Positions 1 to 8,220 of a stretch of DNA of 64,000 bases are shown here, piece by piece. The notes under the pieces were generated by a model. The model worked only from the letters and a program-made list of their open reading frames with translations, was not told the DNA's origin and did no database searches. The position numbers and the translations under genes were made by a program. The stretch comes from Carpediemonas membranifera. Its lineage: Eukaryota > Fornicata. The stretch spans positions 682,001 to 746,000 of the forward strand of contig JAHDYR010000025.1 in assembly GCA_019828565.1 (NCBI GenBank). The letters are read 5' to 3'. Position 1 is the first letter of the stretch, and every line of letters begins with the position of its first letter.

Positions 1-358
1 ACGGGACCTCGCCAGCATTGTGCGATAACTCGGCGGTGAAGATGGTCTCGTAGCTGAACGAGCGTGTGGGAACAGTTTCGTAGGTTGTTGAGAGAACGAC
101 GACGTTACCAGCCTCGGTGGCGAATGCCAGCGTTGCACGGGACATTGTGATCACAGTAACGGGCGACGAGACATTCTTTGTCGAAATAATGGCAAGACGT
201 TCGCCATCAAGAGTAAAAACGTAAAGGGAGCCGCTAGAGGCGCCGAGGAAGACAAGATCTCCCTTCGAAGCGCCAGAGACGAATCTAACTCGTCTCGTCT
301 GGCTTTCTATTATGCTATCTGGTAGCCTTAAGCTCCAGATGTCCAGATCTCGGTCCAT
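1..358 (-). CDS. WD40/beta-propeller protein, N-terminal part (runs off left edge)
   Basis: An open frame starts at the ATG at 358 and runs off the left edge; about 119 residues are visible. It reads as propeller strands: an RVRFVSG strand, a GASSGSLYVF strand and later an ATEAGNVVVLS strand, each with the small-residue turn and hydrophobic strand typical of WD-type blades. Arrangement and spacing recall the N-terminal propeller of HPS5/TECPR2-like trafficking proteins, but that is a family-level guess. A copy of the recurrent AAACTGCAC promoter-like element lies 29 nt upstream, which supports this start. The 3' end is outside the window, so length and any later domains are unknown. Confidence 0.6.
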   Translation of the reverse strand, partial: MDRDLDIWSLRLPDSIIESQTRRVRFVSGASKGDLVFLGASSGSLYVFTLDGERLAIISTKNVSSPVTVITMSRATLAFATEAGNVVVLSTTYETVPTRSFSYETIFTAELSHNAGEVP

Positions 359-387
359 AGAGCTCAGGACTGCGGTTGTTTTGTCGA

Positions 388-405
388 CGTGAGGTGCAGT
401 TTAAG
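388..405 (-). promoter_or_regulatory. Putative core promoter/initiator element
   Basis: On the minus strand this reads CTTAAACTGCACCTCACG, 29 nt before the ATG at 358. Fifteen of its 18 bases match the element abutting the start codon at 4886. Promoter function is inferred from recurrence and position only. Confidence 0.45.
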
Positions 406-560
406 GTAAGGCCTGGGCTCTGGCCTAAACCAGCAGCTAACCCTTCCGACAGAGAGACAACGAAACCACAGCCCGGTAGGACGTATTCCGCGGTCTCCAC
501 AGCTTCGCCCGACTCGATTCGAGTCACATCTAAGTAATAACACAATCGTACACTACAGCT

Positions 561-2108
561 TTACTCGTGGTCGACGGTGTACAGGGTGGCGACCATGTGG
601 AAGATCAGCTTCTGCTTGACCTCGAGGATGTCCTCGGGGAGGGCGTACACGGTGCACAGCTTCCGGGCGGCCGTGATGACGTACTTGGCGTTCGCCATGC
701 GCTCCTCGTCGTCAGAGCCCTCGTTGATCTCGGCGTGGTCGATGACGCGGTTGTCGATAGCGAAGAGGAGGTCAGCAAGCCACTTCGACGTCTTGAGCTC
801 CTTGGCTCTGAAGGACCCGATAGTGCTCCCGGCGCGGCCGTTGGCCCAGGACAAGATGCCCTTCTCGTCGAGCCCAGAGACGGAGCCGACGATGTGGTAC
901 TCCATGAGGCGCCACATGACGGCGAGCGTGTACATCTTGTGGCCCTCGACGAGGTTGTTGCCGTCGATGCCGACGAGCTTCATGCCGAGAGAGTTCTGGA
1001 TGATGTCGATGACCTTGTTGCAGTTTTCGCTCTTCTTCCAAGTGTTGTTGGGAGTCTTGTTCACCTTCTTCCACTCAACGCAGCCGGGCTTGAGGTGGTC
1101 GAGGACCTGGAGGAGGATCACACCGTCGCGGAGGTCGTCGAAGAGGCGATCCACAGTCCCCTCGATGCCGAGGTTGTTGATCCAGTTACGGAAGGCGCGC
1201 TCCTCGCGGCCCATGGACTCGTCATCCTCGTCGAGGACGTCGCGGAGCTCACGAAGCTGCTCCTCGGACTCGATGACCTCGAGGGCGGGCCAGTTGTTGA
1301 ACAGAGCGGCGACGAAGGCGAGGTTGAGCTTGGAGATGCCGTTGGTGATGTCGGAGGGCTGGATGAAGCGCTCAACGCCGAGCTTAGCAGCGCCGGCGAT
1401 GACAGCCTCAGCGCGGTCCTCGGGGGACATGCTGAGGGGGCCGCGGTTGCACTGCTCGGGGGCGATCTGGGCAAGAAGGACGGTGTAGTTCTCGCCGTCC
1501 TTGATGGAGCCGGAGAAGTCCTTAACGCGGCGTTCCCAGCCAGCAGCGGCGAGGTGGAAGTTGAACCAGCGGATGAGGATGTGCTCAGCGGGAAGCTTCA
1601 TGAAGTCGGAGAGCTCCTCGCCGTCCTCGAGCAGGCGGTAGAGCTCGGGGTGATGGGTCAGGTTGATCTCGGAGAAGAGGGCGAGCTTCATCACCTGCCA
1701 GACGAGGCCGAGCACGAGGTGGGGGGTGCCGGCGGTCATGTCCTCGGCGCCGATGTTGACAGTGGAGCAGCCGACGGCCTTGGCAGAGTTGACGGCGACG
1801 TTCTGGTTCTCACCGATTTCGAAGTTGTTGAGGGCGCGGTTCTTCTTGTGGGGCCAGTTGACGGCACGCTCATCGATCGTGTTGGGGACGGCGAAGTTGA
1901 GGAGCTTGCAAAGAAGAGTACCGTCGTGGACAGAGCTGAAAAGGGACTCATCCATGGGATTCAGGGGAAGGAGGTCCTTCAGAGCCTCGTCGGAGCCCAG
2001 GTTGTTGTTGATGAAGTTGGCGAAGGCCTTGGTCTCCTCGAGGGAGTAAGAGTGGGTGCCGGCGGCACCTTCGACGCGCTGGACATCAGCAGTTACAAGA
2101 TCAGCCAT
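561..2108 (-). CDS. Fimbrin/plastin-like actin-bundling protein
   Basis: The 515-residue protein is built from tandem calponin-homology (CH) domains. The first begins near residue 20 (SYSLEETKAFANFINN) and closes with the plastin-type helix HLVLGLVWQVMKLALF. CH2 follows (the HILIRWFNFHLAAAGW core), then CH3 (RAFRNWINNLGIEG... DGVILLQVLDHL) and CH4 (LSWANGRAGS... DLLFAIDNRVIDH). Known fimbrins cross-link actin filaments through two CH-domain pairs. The N-terminal EF hands of animal plastins (about 630 aa) are absent, so calcium control of that type is unlikely. The ATG at 2108 follows a TATA-like TTATATAG about 6 nt upstream, implying a very short leader. Transcribed divergently from the PHD-finger gene. 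Confidence 0.95.
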   Translation of the reverse strand: MADLVTADVQRVEGAAGTHSYSLEETKAFANFINNNLGSDEALKDLLPLNPMDESLFSSVHDGTLLCKLLNFAVPNTIDERAVNWPHKKNRALNNFEIGENQNVAVNSAKAVGCSTVNIGAEDMTAGTPHLVLGLVWQVMKLALFSEINLTHHPELYRLLEDGEELSDFMKLPAEHILIRWFNFHLAAAGWERRVKDFSGSIKDGENYTVLLAQIAPEQCNRGPLSMSPEDRAEAVIAGAAKLGVERFIQPSDITNGISKLNLAFVAALFNNWPALEVIESEEQLRELRDVLDEDDESMGREERAFRNWINNLGIEGTVDRLFDDLRDGVILLQVLDHLKPGCVEWKKVNKTPNNTWKKSENCNKVIDIIQNSLGMKLVGIDGNNLVEGHKMYTLAVMWRLMEYHIVGSVSGLDEKGILSWANGRAGSTIGSFRAKELKTSKWLADLLFAIDNRVIDHAEINEGSDDEERMANAKYVITAARKLCTVYALPEDILEVKQKLIFHMVATLYTVDHE

Positions 2109-2501
2109 TTTAGCTATATAAGAGGGGCTAAGATCGGCTCAACGTACGAGTATGGTATGACAAGTGTTGTGGTGGAAAAAAAATTTGACAACATTTTTCT
2201 CATCCAGCAGTCTTGACACGACGCGTGTCACGCGTCTGCCAGTGCCATATCTAGTCTCATTGGCGTTCATCAAGTCGACGCGGCCACGAGTCTGACAATG
2301 ATCTTGACTCCGCGAGAGCCTGGATACTACCATCGTTTTAAACAGGAACTGTCATAGCAAGCCAGTATTTGTCGCCTAACTATGAGCTTTTGCTAGCCGA
2401 CCCACTGCCGCCCTGATTGAGAGTCGACCCGAGTCGAACGCAGTTTTGGAGTCTTCACCGAGCGCGGAAAGAATTGCCGAAGACAAGGCGAAGAACGAGC
2501 C
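2109..2501. other. Divergent intergenic region
   Basis: About 390 bp separates the divergent fimbrin and PHD-finger genes. It holds the TATA-like TTATATAG (minus strand) beside the fimbrin start. I see no conserved ORF, RNA gene or repeat. Confidence 0.5.
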
Positions 2502-3962
2502 ATGTTCAAAGGCTTTGGAAGCGATCTAGGCTTAAATGTATTCAAGCCACACGCAAACCCGTCGGATAACCCAACGAAGGACGCGCAAGACATGCCATTC
2601 TCTGCAGAAGACGCGGGATTCGATCCCCGTCTACAACTATTCAATACATTAGGGCAACCAAAGGCCTCTTTCGAGGATCTATTCGGAGATGTGGCGCCTG
2701 TGAAACCACGCGTCCTGACTAAACCCGTCATTGAGGTCACAGAGCCCGAACCCGCGCCGCCATTGGGTGAGAAGGAGCAAGATGTGCCAACCCATGGTTT
2801 CGAGATGTTCCGCAGCAAGCAAGACGCCACCAAGATTTCATTCGCCCAACAAAAGCTGAAAGCGGAGAAGCTTGAGCGCGAGAAGAGGGAGGCTGAGAAG
2901 AAAGCACGTGCCAAGGAGCCATCTAGGGCCAAGCCGGCCATTGTAACCCCGCCATCGTCGCCTTCCCAATCAGAGTCGTCGCCCGAGCTGGAGAGCATGA
3001 TGTCACCGGCACCAGAGCACTCAATAGAACCCGAACCAGAGCAGGAATCAGAACCAGAGCCGGAGACTGAACCCGAGGCTAAGCCCGCCCCGGAGGTGGA
3101 GAAGAAGGTTAAAGCACACGTGGAGAAGGCCCAGAAGAAGCCCAAGGCCACCCCTGCCAAGCGCAAGCAGGTCGGCCCAGCCAAGCGGACGCCCGTGCCC
3201 AGAGACTTCGCCAAGGCCGTTGAGCGGCTCCAGACGATGTCCGGGGTCAAGCCCGCAGACGTCATCGCCAAGGGGCTCAAGAAGGTTGAGGAGGCGGTGG
3301 GCGACCGTAAGGTCGAGACCACCGTTGACTGCAAGGCCAAATCTGTCAAAACAAAGACCAGCACGAGCTCGGGCGAGTCAGTCGATGAATGGAAACTGGG
3401 CGATCAGCAGGAGGCGGAGGTGCTCTTCTTCAACCACTACGGCTCCCACAGCAGCGCCGTGCTCGACCGGTACCTGCAGCTGACCCACCGCGAGTTCCAA
3501 TGTGGCGTGGACTACCGCACTCCATTCGTCCCGCCGCAGGACGATGCCTCAGCCTTTCCATTCTACGACCCGCCGTCGGTGCGGTGCATATGCTCGTGGG
3601 GGTTTCATTTCATGGCCGGGCAGATGGTGTATTGCTCATTATGCGGCCGGGCGAGTCACAAGGAGTGCTACGAGCTTGAGTCGAGCTTTGAGTCAGCCAA
3701 CTTCCGGTGCATTTACTGTGACCGGAGTCTCTTGAAGTCCGGCATCTACTCCCTGGGGTTCAAGAAGTACGTCGAGTGCAAGCTGCGCAAGACCCGGGAC
3801 GGGGAGGAGATGTCTGACGGCGTGTTCGACCTGATCCCGCTGAGCCTGAGCAAGGAGCCTGAGGGCGAGTGGGAGACCATCATCAAGATCTGCCAGAAGC
3901 GGTGCGCCGACGAGGAGATGGTTTACGAGATCGAGGCGAACGACGACGACATGGAAGGGTAG
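2502..3962 (+). CDS. PHD-finger protein with long acidic/basic linker
   Basis: A 486-residue protein. The N-terminal 90 residues are unassigned. Next comes a charged helix (about residues 105-150) and a low-complexity Glu-Pro repeat (about 165-205), then a Lys-rich stretch. Near residues 365-410 there is a C4HC3 zinc finger of PHD spacing: CIC, twelve residues, CSLC, four, H, two, C, and a final CIYC pair. PHD fingers read histone tails, so a nuclear chromatin role is likely but the target is unknown. The last 47 residues lie inside the left arm of the inverted duplication and recur as a fragment at 6719-6862. The 3' end nearly abuts the convergent surface-protein gene. Confidence 0.75.
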   Translation: MFKGFGSDLGLNVFKPHANPSDNPTKDAQDMPFSAEDAGFDPRLQLFNTLGQPKASFEDLFGDVAPVKPRVLTKPVIEVTEPEPAPPLGEKEQDVPTHGFEMFRSKQDATKISFAQQKLKAEKLEREKREAEKKARAKEPSRAKPAIVTPPSSPSQSESSPELESMMSPAPEHSIEPEPEQESEPEPETEPEAKPAPEVEKKVKAHVEKAQKKPKATPAKRKQVGPAKRTPVPRDFAKAVERLQTMSGVKPADVIAKGLKKVEEAVGDRKVETTVDCKAKSVKTKTSTSSGESVDEWKLGDQQEAEVLFFNHYGSHSSAVLDRYLQLTHREFQCGVDYRTPFVPPQDDASAFPFYDPPSVRCICSWGFHFMAGQMVYCSLCGRASHKECYELESSFESANFRCIYCDRSLLKSGIYSLGFKKYVECKLRKTRDGEEMSDGVFDLIPLSLSKEPEGEWETIIKICQKRCADEEMVYEIEANDDDMEG

Positions 3963-4011
3963 GGGCGACCCGCTGATCACGGTAAAGGCTCAGTGTCATT
4001 ATTTATACCCC

Positions 4012-4548
4012 TTAGAGGAGGAGGAAGACCGAGAGCAGGACGGCGAGGGCACCGACGAAGATGCTCTTAGCGGAGTCGATGACGACCCAGGAGACGTAGT
4101 CGGGCTCCTCGGCGTTGCACTTGTAGAGGGCGATGGTGACGTTGCGGTCAGACTCGGAGAGCTGGTCGACGTTGGCGAGGACGTTGTTGACGATGGACTC
4201 GACGTCGATCTCAATGGGGAGGTTGAGGGAGTCGATGAAGTCCTGGATCTTGCCGACGGGGATGCGGAGGTCGATGGGGATGTTCGAGTCGGCGCCGATG
4301 GGGATGGGGCAAACGTCGGTCTGGCGGTCGGTGGTGGTCATGTTGGTCTCCTTGAGGATGTCCTGGAGGGTCTCAGAGTTGAACTCAAAGGTGAGCTGGC
4401 CGGTAGCGAGGGGGTTGGTGTAGACATCGGGCCAGGTAACGTTGTTGAGCTCGCCAATGATCATCTTGGAGCCATTCTTGGGGAAGACGAACTCAGATGC
4501 GGCAAAAGCAACCGCGAAGCATGCAAAGAAGACGAAAAGCTTGTTCAT
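4012..4548 (-). CDS. GPI-type secreted surface protein, copy 1 (Kre9/KNH-like)
   Basis: 178 residues. The N-terminus is a clear signal peptide (MNKLFVFFACFAVAFAAS). The mature N-terminus (FVFPKNGSKMIIGELNNVTW) resembles the Kre9/KNH-type beta-sandwich of fungal GPI-anchored cell-surface proteins. NVT, NMT and NVT sequons are possible N-glycosylation sites. The protein ends in an uninterrupted hydrophobic tail (SIFVGALAVLLSVFLLL) with no cytoplasmic residues, as expected for a GPI-attachment signal. The protein is identical to the copy at 6133-6669 in the other arm. Function is unknown; surface location is inferred. Confidence 0.75.
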   Translation of the reverse strand: MNKLFVFFACFAVAFAASEFVFPKNGSKMIIGELNNVTWPDVYTNPLATGQLTFEFNSETLQDILKETNMTTTDRQTDVCPIPIGADSNIPIDLRIPVGKIQDFIDSLNLPIEIDVESIVNNVLANVDQLSESDRNVTIALYKCNAEEPDYVSWVVIDSAKSIFVGALAVLLSVFLLL

Positions 4549-4800
4549 TTCGAAGTAACCGTGTATCAGGTATTCTGTTGCTAAAAATGGTTGGGGATTC
4601 GTGGAAAAATGTATCTGCTAAAAATAGACGCGACCAGGGCTTGCCATCTGGCCCTTCCCGGGGCGCACCTCGCGAAGAGTCGCTCGGCCAACCCGTTCGG
4701 CGATCCGGCAAGTTTGAGACGCAAAGAGAAGGGGTTGTCTTGCAGAGAAAAGGGAGAAATGAGAAGTAACTGTACAGAGACACCGCCGCTCACACCAGAA

Positions 4801-4857
4801 GCGGCGTGAACTCGGTCGGGTTGACCGTGATCTCGTCCGTAGATGTGCTCGGCGGGG
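4801..4857 (-). pseudogene. Fragment of the membrane-protein C-terminus
   Basis: The minus strand repeats the last codons of the membrane-protein gene that ends at 5890, including the block encoding TDEITVNPTEFTPLLV. A 17-bp deletion relative to the intact copy changes the frame between the AEH motif and this block. It is a by-product of the inverted duplication with no start codon of its own. Confidence 0.75.
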
Positions 4858-4867
4858 ACCATTGCGT

Positions 4868-4885
4868 CATAAACTGCACTTCACG
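4868..4885 (+). promoter_or_regulatory. Putative core promoter/initiator element
   Basis: CATAAACTGCACTTCACG abuts the ATG at 4886. It is the best copy of an element also seen upstream of genes starting at 358, 8022, 59138 and, in variant form, 52092. If it is the initiator, leaders here are only a few nucleotides long. Confidence 0.5.
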
Positions 4886-5890
4886 ATGGCGGCACCAGAG
4901 CCCTCTCCAGGCCTCTTCGACAGCCGCGAGGTGCGAAATACAGGTGCACCGCCGATAGTTTATATTGGAGAACGAGAAAGTGACCGCCCGATTTTCCAAG
5001 CCTTCAGACTGAATCCAAAGTGCCCGATTGCACCCCAGAAGGTGCCATTTACCCTATTTCGCGACATATGCATTGCTTGGCATTCACTTGTTCATACTAT
5101 TCCAGGTCCAGTGACGTATCTCTGTCTTAACAGTGTGATCCACGCCACGCTCTTTGCGGTCGGCACCGTTGTCGCTGTGTTAGGCACTGCCCTCTGGTTG
5201 TCTGTCAAGACCGTTGTATCCCTCAGCAAGACCGAATCCATCATTTCTGCCGCCATTCTATGCTCTTTCGTCCCATTTTGTGTCATCCTAATCCACATCG
5301 CAAGTCGGTATTTGTGGGCCCGCGGCTTTGAGCACATGGTACGATCTCTGACTCAGGGCCCGACCACGTTCGACGACTGGGTGCTTCTTATGCCGCCGCC
5401 CGACATCCACGTCACCGTCCTCAGCCATGCCGCTGGCATTGTGGTGCTACTGTGTGTCGCCCAGCTGATCCCCATCGCAGGATCCATCGTGGTGTTCATC
5501 ATCAGCTCTATCAGCCTGTCAGTTATTTGGGTGGCGATGGTATTCTCGCCGCAGCTCTCGATTTCGGCAACTGTAGAAGCAGCATGCTCTGCCCTCCTCT
5601 ATAACCCGCTGTACGCCGTCGTAATCTGCCTTGTGAATATAGTCGAGCCTCTTATCATCCTGGTCCCGTTCGCCGGGCTCATGTTCAGTCCATTCGCTCA
5701 CTCCCTCACCATCGTCATCTCATGCCGCATACTTGGTATGACAATCGTAGACGTTCGCGGCACTGGTGAAGACACCATGGCTGACGGTGATAACTCCGCG
5801 CAGCCCCCCGCCGAGCACAGCGACGCGCCATGGGCGTCTACGGACGAGATCACGGTCAACCCGACCGAGTTCACGCCGCTTCTGGTGTGA
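4886..5890 (+). CDS. Multi-pass membrane protein of unknown function
   Basis: 334 residues. After a soluble N-terminus of about 60 residues there are several hydrophobic segments: around the VTYLCLNSVIHATLFAVGTV block, the IISAAILCSFVPFCVILIHIA block, a long pair near the HAAGIVVLLCVAQLIPIAG block, and a late pair around NPLYAVVICLVNIVEPLIILV. The soluble acidic C-terminus ends EFTPLLV. The layout loosely recalls EI24/CysZ-like proteins but I see no diagnostic motif. The ATG at 4886 abuts the promoter-like element; the frame extends upstream only without an ATG. The last ~30 codons lie in the right arm of the inverted duplication, so recombination between arms would swap the C-terminal coding end. 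Confidence 0.7.
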   Translation: MAAPEPSPGLFDSREVRNTGAPPIVYIGERESDRPIFQAFRLNPKCPIAPQKVPFTLFRDICIAWHSLVHTIPGPVTYLCLNSVIHATLFAVGTVVAVLGTALWLSVKTVVSLSKTESIISAAILCSFVPFCVILIHIASRYLWARGFEHMVRSLTQGPTTFDDWVLLMPPPDIHVTVLSHAAGIVVLLCVAQLIPIAGSIVVFIISSISLSVIWVAMVFSPQLSISATVEAACSALLYNPLYAVVICLVNIVEPLIILVPFAGLMFSPFAHSLTIVISCRILGMTIVDVRGTGEDTMADGDNSAQPPAEHSDAPWASTDEITVNPTEFTPLLV

Positions 5891-6132
5891 GCGGCGGTGT
5901 CTCTGTACAGTTACTTCTCATTTCTCCCTTTTCTCTGCAAGACAACCCCTTCTCTTTGCGTCTCAAACTTGCCGGATCGCCGAACGGGTTGGCCGAGCGA
6001 CTCTTCGCGAGGTGCGCCCCGGGAAGGGCCAGATGGCAAGCCCTGGTCGCGTCTATTTTTAGCAGATACATTTTTTCCACGAATCCCCAACCATTTTTAG
6101 CAACAGAATACCTGATACACGGTTACTTCGAA

Positions 6133-6669
6133 ATGAACAAGCTTTTCGTCTTCTTTGCATGCTTCGCGGTTGCTTTTGCCGCATCTGAGTTCGTCTTCCC
6201 CAAGAATGGCTCCAAGATGATCATTGGCGAGCTCAACAACGTTACCTGGCCCGATGTCTACACCAACCCCCTCGCTACCGGCCAGCTCACCTTTGAGTTC
6301 AACTCTGAGACCCTCCAGGACATCCTCAAGGAGACCAACATGACCACCACCGACCGCCAGACCGACGTTTGCCCCATCCCCATCGGCGCCGACTCGAACA
6401 TCCCCATCGACCTCCGCATCCCCGTCGGCAAGATCCAGGACTTCATCGACTCCCTCAACCTCCCCATTGAGATCGACGTCGAGTCCATCGTCAACAACGT
6501 CCTCGCCAACGTCGACCAGCTCTCCGAGTCTGACCGCAACGTCACCATCGCCCTCTACAAGTGCAACGCCGAGGAGCCCGACTACGTCTCCTGGGTCGTC
6601 ATCGACTCCGCTAAGAGCATCTTCGTCGGTGCCCTCGCCGTCCTGCTCTCGGTCTTCCTCCTCCTCTAA
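6133..6669 (+). CDS. GPI-type secreted surface protein, copy 2
   Basis: Encodes the same 178 residues as copy 1 in opposite orientation: signal peptide, KNH-like domain, three sequons and hydrophobic GPI-type tail. It lies 242 bp downstream of the membrane-protein stop on the same strand. The start is the first in-frame ATG followed by a signal peptide; the frame is open further upstream but that part is membrane-gene tail and leader. Identity of the two copies implies recent duplication or continuing gene conversion between the arms. Confidence 0.75.
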   Translation: MNKLFVFFACFAVAFAASEFVFPKNGSKMIIGELNNVTWPDVYTNPLATGQLTFEFNSETLQDILKETNMTTTDRQTDVCPIPIGADSNIPIDLRIPVGKIQDFIDSLNLPIEIDVESIVNNVLANVDQLSESDRNVTIALYKCNAEEPDYVSWVVIDSAKSIFVGALAVLLSVFLLL

Positions 6670-6718
6670 GGGGTATAAATAATGACACTGAGCCTTTACC
6701 GTGATCAGCGGGTCGCCC

Positions 6719-6862
6719 CTACCCTTCCATGTCGTCGTCGTTCGCCTCGATCTCGTAAACCATCTCCTCGTCGGCGCACCGCTTCTGGCAGATCTTGATG
6801 ATGGTCTCCCACTCGCCCTCAGGCTCCTTGCTCAGGCTCAGCGGGATCAGGTCGAACACGCC
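6719..6862 (-). pseudogene. 3' fragment of the PHD-finger gene
   Basis: Repeats the last 47 codons and stop of the PHD-finger gene (GVFDLIPLSLSKEPEGEWET and onward), cut off upstream at the arm edge. It lacks the zinc finger and any own start; it marks one end of the duplicated segment. Confidence 0.85.
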
Positions 6863-6906
6863 TGGCCCTAAGCACAAGATCATCAGCCCCATCCCCGGCA
6901 GACCCC

Positions 6907-8022
6907 TCACAGCACCACGGGCAGCTCGCTGTCCGAGTCCTCGGGCAAATCCTGTGTCTCCACAACCACTCCCGCAAACATGCTGGCATGGCCCCGGCCC
7001 CGCCCGCCATGGTCTGACGCGGGGAGAGGGAGTGAGGCAGTGGACCTGGTCGGGGTGGGGCCCGGGATCGACTCGGACAGCGGGGCGGGCGTGGGGGCGA
7101 CGGGGGTCGGCTTGATCGCCGGCTCGGGCTCTGGGGCTGTACTGCCCGTTGTTGGGTCAACAGCAGGGTCGGCCTCGGAGTCAGGGGCCTCCTCAGCAAG
7201 CCTCGTCTGGCCCCTGACAGGCCCGGGGAGGGACGTGTCGTTCACCTCGGCCTTCATATCAGCATCATCGTCATCGATCTCAGTGTCTGATGCTGACTCC
7301 TCGACCCCGACTCCGGCCTGAGTCTCGAACTCGGCCTCGGCCGGTGTGGGCTGGGTGACTGAGGCCTTGCCGGAAATCATTGCTGCAATAGCGTCTGCCA
7401 CAGCCTTGGGCCGACCCCTGTTCGCCCACTCCGCCTGCAGCTGGAGCATCATATCTGCCAGCGTCGTCTCGTGCCAGTCGACGGACTCGGGGTTCGTGTG
7501 AGTCATCGTAGCGTCCTGGGACAGCGCCACACGTACTCGCTGGCTAGTCTGCACCTTGGCGTCATGCACGACGGGCGACATGGCGAACGCCTGCTGGTTG
7601 AAGATGTTGGTGGCAACGAATGATGTTTGCTCTCTGAACGCCTCGACAGAGGGGCGAGCGGATGGTTCGCTCTGTGACTCCTCAGTGCCGTCTATGTGCA
7701 CCCTCTCGATATCGCCCACGTCGTATACGACGAACAAAGGAGTAGGGCGAGTGAGGTCAGAATCAGGGGCTGTTTCTTCCGTCCAGTAGACGAAGTACCA
7801 GAGAATAGAAAATGAGCACCTTTCTATACCAGTGGGAAACATACTCCTCAATTTTGACATGGAATCGTCCATTAGTAAAGCTTTGAAGCGGGAATTGGTC
7901 CGATCTGTGATGTAGAAAGCATTGCTACGCTGGTCATCTGGAACTCGGCCAGCTAGCGTAATTCTACCAAGGCTTTCGCCCGACAAGCGTGCATTGGAAG
8001 CTGATTGAGCGAGACTGGCCAT
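6907..8022 (-). CDS. OB-fold-like protein with long acidic Pro-rich tail
   Basis: 371 residues. The first ~115 look like one OB-fold: GRITLAGRV strand, AFYITDRTNSRFKALL strand pair, then a long insertion and PTPLFVVYDVGDIERVHIDG. ITD-x-T followed by a basic strand is common in OB-folds of nucleic-acid-binding proteins, including telomere TPP1/Est3-type folds, but similarity is too weak to name one. The rest is low-complexity: acidic around residues 245-265, then Ala/Pro/Glu-rich to the end. The ATG at 8022 lies 6 nt downstream of a promoter-like element; an upstream in-frame extension has no support. Confidence 0.5.
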   Translation of the reverse strand: MASLAQSASNARLSGESLGRITLAGRVPDDQRSNAFYITDRTNSRFKALLMDDSMSKLRSMFPTGIERCSFSILWYFVYWTEETAPDSDLTRPTPLFVVYDVGDIERVHIDGTEESQSEPSARPSVEAFREQTSFVATNIFNQQAFAMSPVVHDAKVQTSQRVRVALSQDATMTHTNPESVDWHETTLADMMLQLQAEWANRGRPKAVADAIAAMISGKASVTQPTPAEAEFETQAGVGVEESASDTEIDDDDADMKAEVNDTSLPGPVRGQTRLAEEAPDSEADPAVDPTTGSTAPEPEPAIKPTPVAPTPAPLSESIPGPTPTRSTASLPLPASDHGGRGRGHASMFAGVVVETQDLPEDSDSELPVVL

Positions 8023-8028
8023 TGTGTC

Positions 8029-8046
8029 CGGATTGTGCAGCTTATG
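8029..8046 (-). promoter_or_regulatory. Putative core promoter/initiator element
   Basis: Minus strand reads CATAAGCTGCACAATCCG, 6 nt upstream of the ATG at 8022. It differs from the copy at 4868 by one base in its first twelve positions. Confidence 0.45.
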
Positions 8047-8220
8047 CGCGGGTCGGCTGGGGCGCCACACATGGAATAGCGTAGTAGTAGCGTTAATAAT
8101 TGACTACGCTTTGGGCAAACCCGCGTTGCTGTGAGGCAAGAGTATTAAAAACCTTGAGGGAGCACTGAGCGCTTTAATCCAGGGGATTGTTCGAGGAATT
8201 GAGGTTGCCATGGCAGTCAT

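Larger units (their letters stand above)
3819..4857 (+). repeat. Left arm of a ~1.04-kb inverted duplication
   Basis: This arm is the reverse complement of 5804-6862. The outer edge is sharp: flanks stop matching at 3819/6862. The arm holds the PHD-gene 3' end, one full surface-protein gene (minus) and a fragment of the membrane-protein C-terminus. Differences seen are a 17-bp deletion in this arm near 4843 and a one-base A-run difference (5 here, 6 in the other arm) near 4606. The arms flank a spacer of about 0.95 kb holding most of the membrane-protein gene. Confidence 0.93.
4549..4885. other. Divergent intergenic region with arm/spacer boundary
   Basis: Holds the 5' flank of surface-protein copy 1 (minus), the membrane-protein tail fragment (4801-4857) and the promoter element of the membrane-protein gene. 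The left arm ends at 4857, only 28 bp before the ATG at 4886. Open frames here are shadows of the duplicated tail. Confidence 0.6.
5804..6862 (-). repeat. Right arm of the ~1.04-kb inverted duplication
   Basis: Reverse-complement partner of 3819-4857. It holds the last ~30 codons of the membrane-protein gene, surface-protein copy 2 and a PHD-gene tail fragment. The outer edge stops 45 bp from the stop codon of the next gene (6907). Confidence 0.93.

Noticed and set aside
567-2216. A 549-codon plus-strand frame opposite fimbrin
   Set aside because: It has no recognisable domain, is rich in Val/Glu/Asp as expected for the complement of a GC-rich gene, and fimbrin on the other strand is unambiguous.
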